A stretch of DNA of 64,000 nt from Bacillus sp. 1780r2a1 (GCA_024134725.1 CP099863.1:1421501-1485500); one strand, 5' to 3'; positions 8,674 to 17,535 are shown, counted from the first letter of the stretch. The notes: generated by a model not told the origin, from the letters alone. Numbers and translations: made by a program.

Positions 8674-11415
8674 TTATTCATTTTCAGTTTGTTGATCTGG
8701 AGTAGCAGGAGGCTGTTGGTTGTTTCCTTGGCCGTTACCGTTGCCGTTATTTCCATTATTGTCATTATTGCCGTTCCCATTACCATTCCCGTTGTTTCCA
8801 TTATTACCGTTTCCAGGTTGGCTAGGTGGTTGACTTGGATTTTCAGTTTCTGGCTGCTCACCTTGATCAGGGTTTTGTGAATTGTCATTGTCTGGCTGAT
8901 CGGTGTCTTCACCATCATTTTCATCTTCAGGACGCGTTCCCTCATCAGGGTTTTGCCCTTCATCACCAGGCTGAGATTCGTCATTCTCTTCAGGCTCTTC
9001 TTCAGCAGATTGTGGTACCTTTACGGAAGCACTTGCACTGCCTGCATTATTTGTACTTAAACTGAAGCTATAGGTCGCACCTGGAGTAGGTGATGGGATA
9101 GATGTACTGCCAGCACTTCCTTTATCAGCTAATGTTTGGCTTGCACCATCAGAAGAAGTCATATTGACGGTAAACTCTGTTTCATCATCTCCACCTGACC
9201 AGTTAACGTTAATTGCATTAGAACCTTCGCTGAAGGAAGCCGAAAGTTTTGCTTTTTCTTCTTTCGCTTCTTTTTCTTTCTTTTCTTTCTCTTTTTCTAC
9301 AAAGATTTGAGAAACTTTCGTTGGCTCTGTGCCTCGTACAAAGTATTCATACGTAATTGAATCTTTTGGAGTTGCACCACTTGGTTTCTTCACATCTTTA
9401 CTTGAGACTTTTTCAACAGCACGTTTTACAACACTATCAGGCTGTTTAAAGCTACCTTTTTCTTCACCTTGAGATACGTGTGTAATAACCTGCTTGAAAA
9501 TATTTTTTGCCATAGCTTTTTCATTTTCACTATAAATATAGCCGTCGGAATTCTTTTCGTATCCTGTCCAAACTGAAACCGTGTACTTTGGAGTAAAGCC
9601 TGAGAACCAAACGTCTTTTACGCCGCCTTCAGGAATATTAAAGCTTGCTTTTTCCTTTGCATCAAAGTTAGATGTTCCAGTTTTACCTGCGATTTCTAAG
9701 CCAGGTACACGAGCTGCGCGTGCCGTTCCGTACGGTGCTTCAACAACAGATTTCATCATGTCTGTTACCATAAACGCCGTGTAGTCTTGCATTGCACGTT
9801 TAGGCTTTGGTGATAGATCTAATTCTGTACCATCAGAGAACTTCACTTTTGTTACCGTATAAGGTTTTGTGAACATTCCTTCGTTAGCAAACGCACTGTA
9901 AGCACCTGCTAGTTCCATTGGCGTAACACCTTCAGTAAATCCACCGATAGAAAACGCTTCGGCAAACTTCTCACCGCTAGATTCGCCAAGCTCAAGTCCT
10001 AGGCCTTCTCCAAATTCTTGTGCTTTATCAGCTCCCACGGCTTGGAAGGCTTTTAAAGCAGGGATATTTAAAGAACGTCCTAGCGCTTCACGAGCAGATA
10101 CCCAGCCCTTATAGTTGCGGCTGAAGTTTCGGATTTGTGTACCGTTTGAGTATTGATGAGGTTCATCTTTGATTGGTTCTGCGGTAGACCATTTTAAATA
10201 CTCAACGGCAGGTCCGTAGTCAAGAACCGGTTTAATTGTTGAACCTGGTTGACGCTCGATGTCAGTAGCAAAGTTTAAACCTCCAGCTACACGATTACGA
10301 CCTCCACCGATTGCTTCAACTGCACCTGTCTCATTGTCTAACACGACAAGACCGGCTTGGAACTTATCGTTAGGGAAGGTGACAATTTGATTATTCATTA
10401 ATTGATCAACATAATCTTGTGCGTCCACGTCAAGCGTTGTGTAGATTTCTAATCCAGAAGAAGAGACGTTAGCATCTGTTTTTTCTTGTACTTCTTCAAT
10501 GACCTGGTCGATGAACACATCATATTTTGACGTTTTTTCGTTTTGTTCAACTAAATTTGCCTGCACATCAACTTGCTTTGCTTGATCTGCTTCAGCTTGC
10601 GTAATAAATCCGTTTTTAGCCATTAAATTTAATACTGTGTTACGGCGTTTTGTAGCATTCTCTGGGTTTTTATACGGATTATATGTTGACGGTGCTTTTG
10701 GCAATCCAGCGAGCATAGCGGCTTGATCAACTGTTAAATCGTTTAAATCAGTCACGCCGTAGAACGTTTCTGCTGCTTTTGCGATACCGTATACTTCTCC
10801 AGTCGAGAAGTAAATTTTGTTTAAATACATTTCAAGAATTTGCTGTTTTGAATATTTGCGCTCTAGCTGATAAGAAAGCCACATTTCTTGCACTTTACGC
10901 TTTACAGTTTTTTCAGGTGATAAGAATGAATTTTTAACAACCTGCTGCGTAATGGTACTTGCGCCTTCTGAACCAAAGCCTTCTTTAAAGTTGGCTACTA
11001 CAGCGCCACCAATTCGATAAAAGTCAATTCCATGGTGTTTATAAAAGCGAACATCTTCGGTTGCAATGAACGCATTTTTAACAGTCTGAGGAATTTCATC
11101 ATATTGTACGTATGTACGCTTTTCGCCTCCGACTTCTTTAATGACTGTTTTTCCATCGTTTGCGTAAATTTTAGATGAAAACGAGTCTTTTAAAACAGAG
11201 TCGTCAACTTTAGGTGCATCGCTTATTAAAGCGAAAAATGTTCCAACACCAGCTATCAGTCCAATAATACCTAAAATGAAGACTGCAGCAACAATCTTGC
11301 GGAAAATGCCGCCTTTTTTCTTTTCCTTTTTCTTGTTTCCTTGTGGTTTGTTCGTTTGTTTGTTGTCATTCATTGCTCGTCTTCGTTCTTCACGCGAGCG
11401 ATAATTATCTGACAT
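8674..11415 (-). CDS. ponA: Class A penicillin-binding protein 1
   Basis: Bifunctional peptidoglycan synthase, 913 residues (B. subtilis PBP1 has 914). The cytosolic Lys/Arg/Asn-rich tail spans 1-37 and the membrane anchor about 38-64. The GT51 glycosyltransferase domain has catalytic Glu120 in IATEDVRFY. The transpeptidase domain has Ser392-x-x-Lys395 (PGSTIKP), Ser448-x-Asn450 and Lys578-Thr-Gly. A charged linker follows, then an Fn3-like domain (about 735-800) and a low-complexity tail of Glu/Asp/Pro followed by Gly-Asn repeats. It is downstream of recU in the same operon (63-bp gap), as in other Bacillus. The tail is likely to vary between strains. Confidence 0.95.
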   Translation of the reverse strand: MSDNYRSREERRRAMNDNKQTNKPQGNKKKEKKKGGIFRKIVAAVFILGIIGLIAGVGTFFALISDAPKVDDSVLKDSFSSKIYANDGKTVIKEVGGEKRTYVQYDEIPQTVKNAFIATEDVRFYKHHGIDFYRIGGAVVANFKEGFGSEGASTITQQVVKNSFLSPEKTVKRKVQEMWLSYQLERKYSKQQILEMYLNKIYFSTGEVYGIAKAAETFYGVTDLNDLTVDQAAMLAGLPKAPSTYNPYKNPENATKRRNTVLNLMAKNGFITQAEADQAKQVDVQANLVEQNEKTSKYDVFIDQVIEEVQEKTDANVSSSGLEIYTTLDVDAQDYVDQLMNNQIVTFPNDKFQAGLVVLDNETGAVEAIGGGRNRVAGGLNFATDIERQPGSTIKPVLDYGPAVEYLKWSTAEPIKDEPHQYSNGTQIRNFSRNYKGWVSAREALGRSLNIPALKAFQAVGADKAQEFGEGLGLELGESSGEKFAEAFSIGGFTEGVTPMELAGAYSAFANEGMFTKPYTVTKVKFSDGTELDLSPKPKRAMQDYTAFMVTDMMKSVVEAPYGTARAARVPGLEIAGKTGTSNFDAKEKASFNIPEGGVKDVWFSGFTPKYTVSVWTGYEKNSDGYIYSENEKAMAKNIFKQVITHVSQGEEKGSFKQPDSVVKRAVEKVSSKDVKKPSGATPKDSITYEYFVRGTEPTKVSQIFVEKEKEKKEKEAKEEKAKLSASFSEGSNAINVNWSGGDDETEFTVNMTSSDGASQTLADKGSAGSTSIPSPTPGATYSFSLSTNNAGSASASVKVPQSAEEEPEENDESQPGDEGQNPDEGTRPEDENDGEDTDQPDNDNSQNPDQGEQPETENPSQPPSQPGNGNNGNNGNGNGNGNNDNNGNNGNGNGQGNNQQPPATPDQQTENE

Positions 11416-11478
11416 AAAAGCTCCTACCTTTCAAACAATTGTAAGAGAATGATTTCCGTAAACATATATATCATACTC

Positions 11479-12081
11479 TTAAAAATACAATTTATCTATA
11501 GTTTTTATGTAATCGATTCTGGGATGGTAACCAAGTTCGATTAAATGTCCTTTTTTTTCAATATCGGCTTTTGGAATGGATTTTCGTCCATCTTTTTTCA
11601 TATCTTGCCAATAGGGAAAAAGGGACGGTGCTTCAAAAAGGTATATTTCTTCCAAAGAAGTAAACATTAATATAACGAAAGAGATTCCATTTTGTTTCAC
11701 GATTTGGTGCATATGTTGAATTTGATGTTCGTGAAAATTTCGTAAGGGAAAAGACGTTTTATTTTTTGTTTCCTTTGCTTCGAAATCAATATATTTCCCG
11801 TTATATACCCCGTTGTAATCCGTTGTAGAAGCTTGTTTAAAATAAGCCTCTTTAATAACGGCAGCACTTCGCTTAGGATAGTCAACGTTCACAATCTGAA
11901 TCGGTGTGGGTTTCTTGTGAATCACTGCTATTCCTTGTGTCAAATAATACTCATTTGTTTCATTTAAATCCTCTTCCAAAGTCATACCTCGATTACTGTA
12001 TACCGGCTCAACTTTGGCCCGGGAAGGACTGTTGGGATGTTTAGCAGGGTTATATGCTTTTCCGTTAGGATAACGAATCAC
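11479..12081 (-). CDS. recU: Holliday junction resolvase RecU
   Basis: Cleaves Holliday junctions and modulates RecA; also needed for chromosome segregation. 200 residues (B. subtilis 206). It begins [12 protein letters not shown], and the restriction-endonuclease-like core includes [20 protein letters not shown], with the Asp...Glu-x-Lys catalytic set. The start is GTG 12081 (an AAAGGAGTGATG RBS about 11 bases upstream). First gene of the recU-ponA operon, divergent from yppC; the gap of 116 bp holds the promoter. Confidence 0.94.
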   Translation of the reverse strand: MIRYPNGKAYNPAKHPNSPSRAKVEPVYSNRGMTLEEDLNETNEYYLTQGIAVIHKKPTPIQIVNVDYPKRSAAVIKEAYFKQASTTDYNGVYNGKYIDFEAKETKNKTSFPLRNFHEHQIQHMHQIVKQNGISFVILMFTSLEEIYLFEAPSLFPYWQDMKKDGRKSIPKADIEKKGHLIELGYHPRIDYIKTIDKLYF

Positions 12082-12122
12082 ACACCATCACTCCTTTGCT
12101 TAATTTCACACACGCACACTCT

Positions 12123-12131
12123 ATTATACCA
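12123..12131 (-). promoter_or_regulatory. Extended -10 promoter of recU-ponA
   Basis: On the minus strand the sequence reads TTGGTATAATAGAG: a consensus TATAAT with an upstream TG element. No good -35 is seen, which fits an extended -10 promoter. Confidence 0.55.
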
Positions 12132-12197
12132 AATTTCACTTGAGATAGAATGAAAACATACTTAGTGTTCATACCAAATGTAAAGGAAGAAAGCAGC

Positions 12198-13151
12198 ATG
12201 TTGACAAGCTTTGAACAGCAAGTAGTTGATATAATTAAGCGTAAAACAAAACAGCTGAACATTGATAATATATCAAGAACAGAAGCTTACGCAACTTTTT
12301 ACAATAATCACCCTGAAATAAAGTGGTCGTTTCTAGCTAGCATGGTCTCACGAAACGCAGGCTGGAATATGTGTGATTTGCAGGGAAAGTGGTTTCCTGA
12401 GCTTCTATCTACGGAAACGCGAGATTTATTATTCTTAACGTACGAGCGAGCAAATTGGCTCATCTTTCAAGACGCTTTTCCGCAGCTTTTGTTATACGAA
12501 GTGTCAAAACAGCACGAGAAGCCTTATTTTCATCTTCTCCAATATTTTTATGTATCTCCATTCATGTACGAAAAATGGACTGCCTTTTGGGGAGAGAAAA
12601 GAGAAATTGAGCTCATGCATGCTCTCATTATTAATGAACAGCATATTATCGAGCCGGCAGTAGTAGAACATCCTTTCTATCAAAAGAAAGTGTTTCACCG
12701 CTTACTATTTCATTTTCAGGATTCTCTACATTTCAGCTCTGTTTTATTTCCTACAATAGAAGGTGAAATCTATGGGTGTTCTGTACATAGTTTCACCAAA
12801 GTAGATGAGCGAATTAAGCTTGGTAAAAAGCTTGGTGAACTGCTGTTTTCACAAGCTTTGTATCCAAAATTTCTTCAGTTTTCAATGTCCACTGTTCATA
12901 CGGGATCACGTGTTGACTATGAACAGTACATATTTCATTCAAAAAAAAGAGATACACCTTATTTACGAACAACGTTTCCAATTGTTTCACATCATGAGAA
13001 AAAAAGAGCACAGTGGGAAATTTCAAAGCGTAAAGAGAAGAAACTGATGAAGGAGCTTAATTTATCTTTACCTACACCGATTACGGAGTGGTACCAAAAT
13101 AAACAGAAGCAGCTGCATGTCTTGGTAGGAATAAAGAAGTTTTTTAGGTAG
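12198..13151 (+). CDS. yppC: DUF2515 family protein YppC
   Basis: 317-residue protein of unknown function, the positional equivalent of B. subtilis YppC between recU and sspM. It is rich in aromatic residues (for example FHLLQYFYVSPFMYEKW) with no clear signal peptide or membrane helix. ATG 12198 follows TAAAGGAAGAAAGCAGC; an ATG at 12150 in the same frame lacks an RBS. Divergent from recU-ponA and closed by its own terminator. Confidence 0.8.
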   Translation: MLTSFEQQVVDIIKRKTKQLNIDNISRTEAYATFYNNHPEIKWSFLASMVSRNAGWNMCDLQGKWFPELLSTETRDLLFLTYERANWLIFQDAFPQLLLYEVSKQHEKPYFHLLQYFYVSPFMYEKWTAFWGEKREIELMHALIINEQHIIEPAVVEHPFYQKKVFHRLLFHFQDSLHFSSVLFPTIEGEIYGCSVHSFTKVDERIKLGKKLGELLFSQALYPKFLQFSMSTVHTGSRVDYEQYIFHSKKRDTPYLRTTFPIVSHHEKKRAQWEISKRKEKKLMKELNLSLPTPITEWYQNKQKQLHVLVGIKKFFR

Positions 13152-13181
13152 AAAAAGCTGTTTTGTATAAACAGCTTTTTC
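13152..13181. terminator. Terminator of yppC, probably bidirectional
   Basis: AAAAAGCTGTTT, loop TGTATA-type, AAACAGCTTTTT. The symmetric A- and T-runs can also serve the convergent sspM gene. Confidence 0.85.
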
Positions 13182-13197
13182 TATCTAGGTGGACATA

Positions 13198-13299
13198 TTA
13201 CGTAGACGGACGGTTTGGTCCGTTTAATTTTTTAGGGTCACCAAATGTTTTTGTTTCAGGTTTGTTTTTTGGTTGTTTTTGTTCATGCTTATTTGCCAC
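13198..13299 (-). CDS. sspM: Small acid-soluble spore protein SspM
   Basis: A 33-residue basic hydrophilic peptide (start VANKHEQKQP, end GPNRPST). B. subtilis SspM has 34 residues, ends in the same GPNRPST, and lies at the same place between yppC and yppD. It is a minor SASP, made in the forespore under sigma-G in B. subtilis. The start is GTG 13299, seven bases after a perfect GGAGGTG. Too short for ordinary ORF calling. Confidence 0.85.
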   Translation of the reverse strand: MANKHEQKQPKNKPETKTFGDPKKLNGPNRPST

Positions 13300-13527
13300 T
13301 TCTTACACCTCCAACTGAATGTTGTAACAAAGTTGACTGCACATACAATACGTATTTCTTGCACAATCTAGTCATAGTGTTTTCACTCATCTCTGTTTCA
13401 ATTCGTGCAAATTAAAACATTTTCTGCGTAAAACATCTTTCTTTGCCGAATGGAAACTAGTTTTGTCATGTATGAAGGTAGATTAAAAATAAAAAGAGAA
13501 TAGGTAGTTAAACAAAAAGTTGGAGGG

Positions 13528-13779
13528 ATGGCTATGAAGCTGAAAATGGTAAATACGAACGAAGTGTTAAGTTTATTCGATAATGTATTAGAGCAAATAG
13601 ATGTTGTAGAAGATACATTATCTTCACAAGTTAATGAAGCGTTTACTGCTTGTGAAGAAGCGTATAGCAATCACGTTCAGCGTATTGACCAGTCGTTACG
13701 AGAAATTGAAGCTGCAGCCTATGAAATCCCACCTCAATCAGAATGGCGGAGAAGAGAAGTACTACTACGTACAGTGTAA
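13528..13779 (+). CDS. yppD: Small conserved protein YppD
   Basis: 83-residue acidic, mostly helical protein with no membrane segment and two cysteines. It is called YppD from position (between sspM and yppE) and size; B. subtilis YppD is about 84 residues. Function unknown. The start is ATG 13528 behind GTTGGAGGG; ATG 13534 is also possible. yppE begins 40 bp downstream with no terminator between, so they probably share a transcript. Confidence 0.7.
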   Translation: MAMKLKMVNTNEVLSLFDNVLEQIDVVEDTLSSQVNEAFTACEEAYSNHVQRIDQSLREIEAAAYEIPPQSEWRRREVLLRTV

Positions 13780-13819
13780 CGATAATTTATGGTACAATGT
13801 CATCGTTGAGGTGACAAAT

Positions 13820-14170
13820 ATGAATTCAATGATTGAAGCAACAAAAGTACTACATCACTATAACGAGTTAGCTCTTACTCGTTTATCTAATATTAAAAGT
13901 AAGTCAGAGTATGAGGTGAATTTCTTTGGAGAAGTCAAACCATATGTTGATCAGTTTTTTAATGAGTTAGACATGTGGACGGATCTTGTTACCAAGTGGC
14001 TTAAAGAAACAAAGCCTAAATATATTCACATTAATCAAGTGGATACTCTTCGTGAAAACTTGCAAAACGTAGTGCTCCAGTCTTTTTATCAAGAGACGCG
14101 AGACAAGCGCTTTAAGCAAATGTATCAGTCAAATAAGTACGTATTAGAGTCCATTCTAATGAATGATTAA
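13820..14170 (+). CDS. yppE: DUF1798 family protein YppE
   Basis: 116-residue protein of the YppE family, a four-helix-bundle fold of unknown function. The sequence begins MNSMIEATKVLHHYNELALTR and has the characteristic helical mix with conserved aromatic positions (FFNELDMWTDLVTKWL). The start is ATG 13820 behind GTTGAGGTGACAAAT; the longer frame back to 13634 overlaps yppD and is rejected. Synteny with B. subtilis yppC-sspM-yppD-yppE-yppF-yppG supports the name. Confidence 0.82.
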   Translation: MNSMIEATKVLHHYNELALTRLSNIKSKSEYEVNFFGEVKPYVDQFFNELDMWTDLVTKWLKETKPKYIHINQVDTLRENLQNVVLQSFYQETRDKRFKQMYQSNKYVLESILMND

Positions 14171-14218
14171 ACAGTAAAAGCCTAAAAGTGTATTTACACT
14201 TTTAGGCTTTTACTGTTT
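14169..14218. terminator. Very long convergent terminator after yppE
   Basis: A perfect 22-bp stem (left arm 14169-14190, right arm 14197-14218) with loop TATTTA. It serves yppE and the minus-strand gene at 14229. Confidence 0.9.
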
Positions 14219-14228
14219 TGTAATTAAA

Positions 14229-14402
14229 TTAATCGTTGTCTTTTTGCACGTGGATGCTAACGGCAGGATCGTCTTCCGTACCGACTGTATTAATTACATA
14301 ATCGACTTTTTGAGTATGTTTTGGTGCAACGTGCTGTCCTGATTGCGAAACGGTTGGTTCATGGCCTTGCTTTTTATGATTAAAGTGTTTTCCTCGACTC
14401 AT
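14229..14402 (-). CDS. Small hydrophilic protein, 57 residues
   Basis: Not recognised by name. It begins MSRGKHFNHKKQGHEP, is rich in His, Lys and Gln, and ends HVQKDND. There is no signal peptide or membrane segment. The start ATG is preceded by a perfect AAGGAGG eight bases upstream, and the gene is bounded by the strong convergent terminator. The location among sspM, yppF and coat genes, and the composition, would suit a minor spore protein; this is inference only. Confidence 0.65.
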   Translation of the reverse strand: MSRGKHFNHKKQGHEPTVSQSGQHVAPKHTQKVDYVINTVGTEDDPAVSIHVQKDND

Positions 14403-14483
14403 GGAAATTCCTCCTTGAAATGAAATGGACGATCTTTTTTAATATGCCTCACAGTAGAGAGGAGTATAAGTAGCTAAATATAG

Positions 14484-14511
14484 AAAAGCCCTCAGACAAT
14501 CGGCTGAGGGC
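14484..14511 (-). terminator. Terminator of yppF
   Basis: On the minus strand, GCCCTCAG and CTGAGGGC enclose an 8-base loop and are followed by TTTTC. Confidence 0.85.
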
Positions 14512-14523
14512 AATGTAGTACAG

Positions 14524-14715
14524 TTAATTCTCGTGTGCAAATTCGGGTTTTGAAGCTCCGATTTGTTCCAGCTCACGAACGGCGATTTTATAATCGGATA
14601 GTGTTAAACAACCTTTTAAATACTGCTGCTGCGCGAAGTCTAGCAGCTCATTACTTGAAGTTGGCTCATATTGTTTTTTAGCCATAAAAGCTTGTTGAAG
14701 CTCGTTCACATACAT
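14524..14715 (-). CDS. yppF: YppF family protein
   Basis: 63-residue protein beginning MYVNELQQAFMAKK, with the YppF-like core LLDFAQQQYLKGCLTLSDYK; B. subtilis YppF is about 62 residues. Function unknown; probably a helical cytosolic protein. The start is ATG with AAGGAGTGAATTTAC upstream on the minus strand. Divergent from yppG, as in B. subtilis. Confidence 0.82.
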   Translation of the reverse strand: MYVNELQQAFMAKKQYEPTSSNELLDFAQQQYLKGCLTLSDYKIAVRELEQIGASKPEFAHEN

Positions 14716-14891
14716 GTAAATTCACTCCTTATCCCCATTTTGTGTGCTTGTCTTGTTAGCATCACTTATAATTATCGTAACATAGATTGAAATTATCTCG
14801 TTTTTTTGAAAAATTTAAACTTTCGACAGAAACTAACATTTTTCACAACTTTCTTCTAAATATAAAGTGAAAAATAAAAGGCGTAGTGCGT

Positions 14892-14920
14892 CACCACAGA
14901 TTGAGTACCCACATACCATA
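14892..14920 (+). promoter_or_regulatory. Candidate sigma-K promoter of yppG
   Basis: CACC (14892-14895), 16 bp, then CATACCATA (14912-14920). This fits the mother-cell consensus mACm-N16-CATAnnnTA exactly and is consistent with a coat gene. Confidence 0.55.
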
Positions 14921-14954
14921 TAATAAAATTTTTAAAAGGGGGCAGCGAGCCAGT

Positions 14955-15365
14955 ATGTATAATCAACAGAATCCTTATCCATATTACATGCAGAATCAAT
15001 GGGAAGAAGAACGGTTTGATTTAAGTCAGGTGTACCCATTTCCAGAATACCATCAGCAGCCATGGCATCATACACAGTTGCCGCAACAGCCTTATGCTCA
15101 AGTTCCACCTCAAATGCAATATGTAAACAATCAACAGCAATATCCTTTTTATCAAAATGGAATGCCTTTTCCAAATCCTTATCCAAAAGGTAATCAGCAA
15201 ATGAAGCAGCAGCCTAACCAATTTCAGTCGTTAATGTCTCAATTTAAATCTTCAGACGGGAATTACGACGTCAATAAAATGATGAATACCGCGGGGCAAA
15301 TGATGGGAGCAATGAATCAATTAACAACTTTAGTAAAAGGGTTTACTGGTATCTTTAAAATATAA
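14955..15365 (+). CDS. yppG: Gln/Pro/Tyr-rich spore coat protein YppG
   Basis: 136-residue low-complexity protein rich in Gln, Pro, Tyr and Asn (MYNQQNPYPYYMQNQ). The last 50 residues are ordered and recognisable (QSLMSQFKSSDGNYDVNKMM, then a Gly/Met/Thr segment), typical of the YppG family of spore coat-associated proteins. The start is ATG 14955 behind AAAAGGGGGCAGCG. A sigma-K-like promoter lies about 35 bp upstream, so mother-cell expression late in sporulation is likely. Confidence 0.8.
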   Translation: MYNQQNPYPYYMQNQWEEERFDLSQVYPFPEYHQQPWHHTQLPQQPYAQVPPQMQYVNNQQQYPFYQNGMPFPNPYPKGNQQMKQQPNQFQSLMSQFKSSDGNYDVNKMMNTAGQMMGAMNQLTTLVKGFTGIFKI

Positions 15366-15390
15366 AAAGTTGTACAGCATGTAAAAGGAA

Positions 15391-15429
15391 TAAAAGAGCT
15401 CTACAAGAAGCGATAATGCCTTGTAGAGC
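15391..15429 (-). terminator. Terminator of the CotG-like gene
   Basis: Stem GCTCTACAAG (15398-15407)/CTTGTAGAGC (15420-15429). Read on the minus strand it is followed by TCTTTTATT. Confidence 0.75.
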
Positions 15430-15439
15430 ATGTAATAGT

Positions 15440-16285
15440 TTATCTAAAGAAGCGGTTAAATGGGTGATTACAGAAGCAAGGAGAATGGTGACATTTTTTA
15501 ACTGGTTTTTTGCCTGTGATTGGATGTTTCGTTAAGTTAGGTAAGTGTAAATGACCAGTTTTTTTCTTATGACCTGATTTTTTTGAAGAATGGTTCTCTT
15601 TTTTGTGAGAACGTTTAAATGTTTGAGTAGAACGGTGCTTTTTATGAGAGTGCTTTGTGGAGTGAGAATGTTTTTTGCAAGAACGGTGCTTTTTATGAGA
15701 GTGCTTTGTGGAGTGAGAATGCTTTTTACAAGAACGGTGCTTTTTATGAGAGTGCTTTGTGGAGTGAGAATGTTTTTTACAAGAACGGTGCTTTTTATGA
15801 GAGTGCTTTGTGGAGTGAGAATGTTTTTTACAAGAACGGTGCTTTTTATGAGAGTGCTTTGTGGAGTGAGAATATTTTTTACAAGAACGGTACTTTTTAT
15901 GAGAGTGCTTTGTGGAGTGAGAGTGTTTTTTACAAGAACGGTGCTTTTTATGAGAGTGCTTTGTGGAGTGAGAATGTTTTTTGCAAGAACGCTTAGATGT
16001 GTGGGAGTGCTTTTCTTTACAGAAGCACGTTACTTTTCTGTAAGTACGTGATCTTTTTGTACAGTACTTGTTTTCCGTTCTTTTATTTGTTTTCTTTTCT
16101 GTTTTTTTCTCCGTCTTTTTATGAGAATGAGCTGTTTTTTCCTCCATCTTTTTATGAGAATGAGCTGTTTTTTTAGATGAACGTTTAGAGCAGTGACCTT
16201 TTGGTTCTTGATACATAAATTTGCCTAAATCTGATTTTTGTAAAGATTCAGCAGCTTTACGAATACGCTTAGATTGAATATACAA
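15440..16285 (-). CDS. CotG-like repetitive spore coat protein
   Basis: About 281 residues, extremely basic and rich in His, Lys and Ser. It carries seven tandem 17-residue units of the type CKKHSHSTKHSHKKHRS (DNA 15629-15985) flanked by degenerate KTAHSHKK and Lys-rich stretches. It is divergent from cotH, as cotG is in B. subtilis, and CotG-like modular proteins next to cotH are a known class. The serines are likely substrates of the CotH kinase. The start is TTG 16285 with AAGGAGG eight bases upstream; the ATG at 16327 has no RBS. The cysteine in each unit could support disulfide cross-linking. A cotB partner is not in this window. Confidence 0.85.
   Translation of the reverse strand: MYIQSKRIRKAAESLQKSDLGKFMYQEPKGHCSKRSSKKTAHSHKKMEEKTAHSHKKTEKKTEKKTNKRTENKYCTKRSRTYRKVTCFCKEKHSHTSKRSCKKHSHSTKHSHKKHRSCKKHSHSTKHSHKKYRSCKKYSHSTKHSHKKHRSCKKHSHSTKHSHKKHRSCKKHSHSTKHSHKKHRSCKKHSHSTKHSHKKHRSCKKHSHSTKHSHKKHRSTQTFKRSHKKENHSSKKSGHKKKTGHLHLPNLTKHPITGKKPVKKCHHSPCFCNHPFNRFFR
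15629..15985 (-). repeat. Seven 51-bp in-frame tandem repeats in the CotG-like gene
   Basis: Exactly 7 x 51 bp. Units differ at only a few bases (His to Tyr changes in units 2 and 3, one silent change in others). Because 51 is a multiple of three, long spurious reading frames appear on the other strand. Confidence 0.95.
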
Positions 16286-16458
16286 TCTAAAAACCTCCTT
16301 ATAGAAACCATTTTTTGCTTTCACCATAAGATACGCTTAAAGCACAGTACTTGCTATGAGGTAAACGTGGAATTTTAAGAAATAAGCAAGGAGTTTCTAG
16401 CATCTCATTAGGAGAGGAGCTCATATAATTTAAAATGTATCTAAAAGGAGGGAACGAG

Positions 16459-17535
16459 ATGGGAATTGTCACCTATTCTGTTTTTGCTAATGTTCGGGAT
16501 TTTAAAGAGTTAAAAGCTGATATTTGGTCTGAAGATGCAATACCTGCAGTGATGAAAGTCCATAAAAAAAGGTATGAAATTGGTTTAACCTTAAGGGGAT
16601 CACACATTCGAGAAATGAGAAAGAAATCGTACTATGTGGAGTTTTATTCACCAAAGAAATTTGGGCAAACCAACGAAATTCATCTCAATGCAGAATACAA
16701 AGATCCCTCGTTAGTTCGAAATAAGCTATCGCTGGATTTCTTTTCAGATCTTGGCGTACTATCACCTAAATCACAGTTTGTTCATCTTACCATTAACGGG
16801 AAAAATGAAGGCGTGTATTTACAGTTAGAATCGGTAAATGAGTATTTCTTAACAAAGCGTAATTTGCCAAAAGGCTCTATTTTCTATGCTGTAGACGGAG
16901 ATGCAAACTTCTCGTTAATGAGTGATTTGGATGAGAAGCCAAAAGAATCACTTCAATCAGGGTACGAAACAAAAGTAGCATATGGAGCAGATGAAGAAGC
17001 ATTAGAATATTTTATTTACAATTTAAATACATGGACAAATCAAGAATTTGAAGATAACATTGAAAAGCACTTAGAAGTAGATCGCTATTTGGCTTGGTTA
17101 GTGGGAGTAATTTGCCTTCAAAATTTTGATGGTTTTGTTCATAACTATGCTTTGTACCGAAACAGTGATACGAAGTGCTTTGAACTTCTTCCTTGGGATT
17201 ATGATGCTACATGGGGACGCGATGTTAATGGAGATGAAATGGAAAGTAACTATGTAAGAATGGAAGGGTTTAATACGTTAACAGCACGTTTATTGGCTAT
17301 ATCAAAATTTAAGAATCAGTATATTAAAAAAATGAATTCTGTGTTAGATCATCAGTTCACCGTTAATTATATGAAACCAAGAGTTGAAGACCTTCATCAA
17401 TTAATTTTACCTTATGTAGAAAAAGATCCGTATCTACAGCACAAGTTAGCAACCTTTTATCAAGAGCCTGCGTTTATTTGTAATTTTATTAAAGAAAGAG
17501 AAGCCTATTTAAGAAAATCCATGAAGTCTTTTTGA
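16459..17535 (+). CDS. cotH: Spore coat protein kinase CotH
   Basis: Atypical protein kinase of the spore coat, 358 residues (B. subtilis 362). In B. subtilis CotH phosphorylates CotG and CotB and directs assembly of outer coat proteins. The kinase signature is clear: FDGFVHNYALYR (Asp224) and LPWDYDATWG (Asp247), with an N-terminal GSHIREMRKKSY segment. The start is ATG 16459 behind AAAAGGAGGGAACGAG; the in-frame ATG 16435 has no RBS. Divergent from its likely substrate, the CotG-like gene. Confidence 0.93.
   Translation: MGIVTYSVFANVRDFKELKADIWSEDAIPAVMKVHKKRYEIGLTLRGSHIREMRKKSYYVEFYSPKKFGQTNEIHLNAEYKDPSLVRNKLSLDFFSDLGVLSPKSQFVHLTINGKNEGVYLQLESVNEYFLTKRNLPKGSIFYAVDGDANFSLMSDLDEKPKESLQSGYETKVAYGADEEALEYFIYNLNTWTNQEFEDNIEKHLEVDRYLAWLVGVICLQNFDGFVHNYALYRNSDTKCFELLPWDYDATWGRDVNGDEMESNYVRMEGFNTLTARLLAISKFKNQYIKKMNSVLDHQFTVNYMKPRVEDLHQLILPYVEKDPYLQHKLATFYQEPAFICNFIKEREAYLRKSMKSF

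Noticed and set aside
8637-8984. Minus-strand 115-residue and plus-strand short frames with Met/Thr- or Ile/Val-rich sequence
   Set aside because: They are out-of-frame readings of the low-complexity Gly-Asn tail of ponA.
15629-15985. Regularly spaced repeats that could suggest a CRISPR array
   Set aside because: Units are contiguous with no unique spacers and are in frame inside a coat protein gene; no cas genes are nearby.
15590-16051. Long plus-strand reading frames (153 and 113 residues) with repeated VLFMRVLCGVRMFF-type units
   Set aside because: They are antisense shadows of the 51-bp CotG-like repeats, which stay open because the repeat length is a multiple of three. No RBS, and the composition is implausible.
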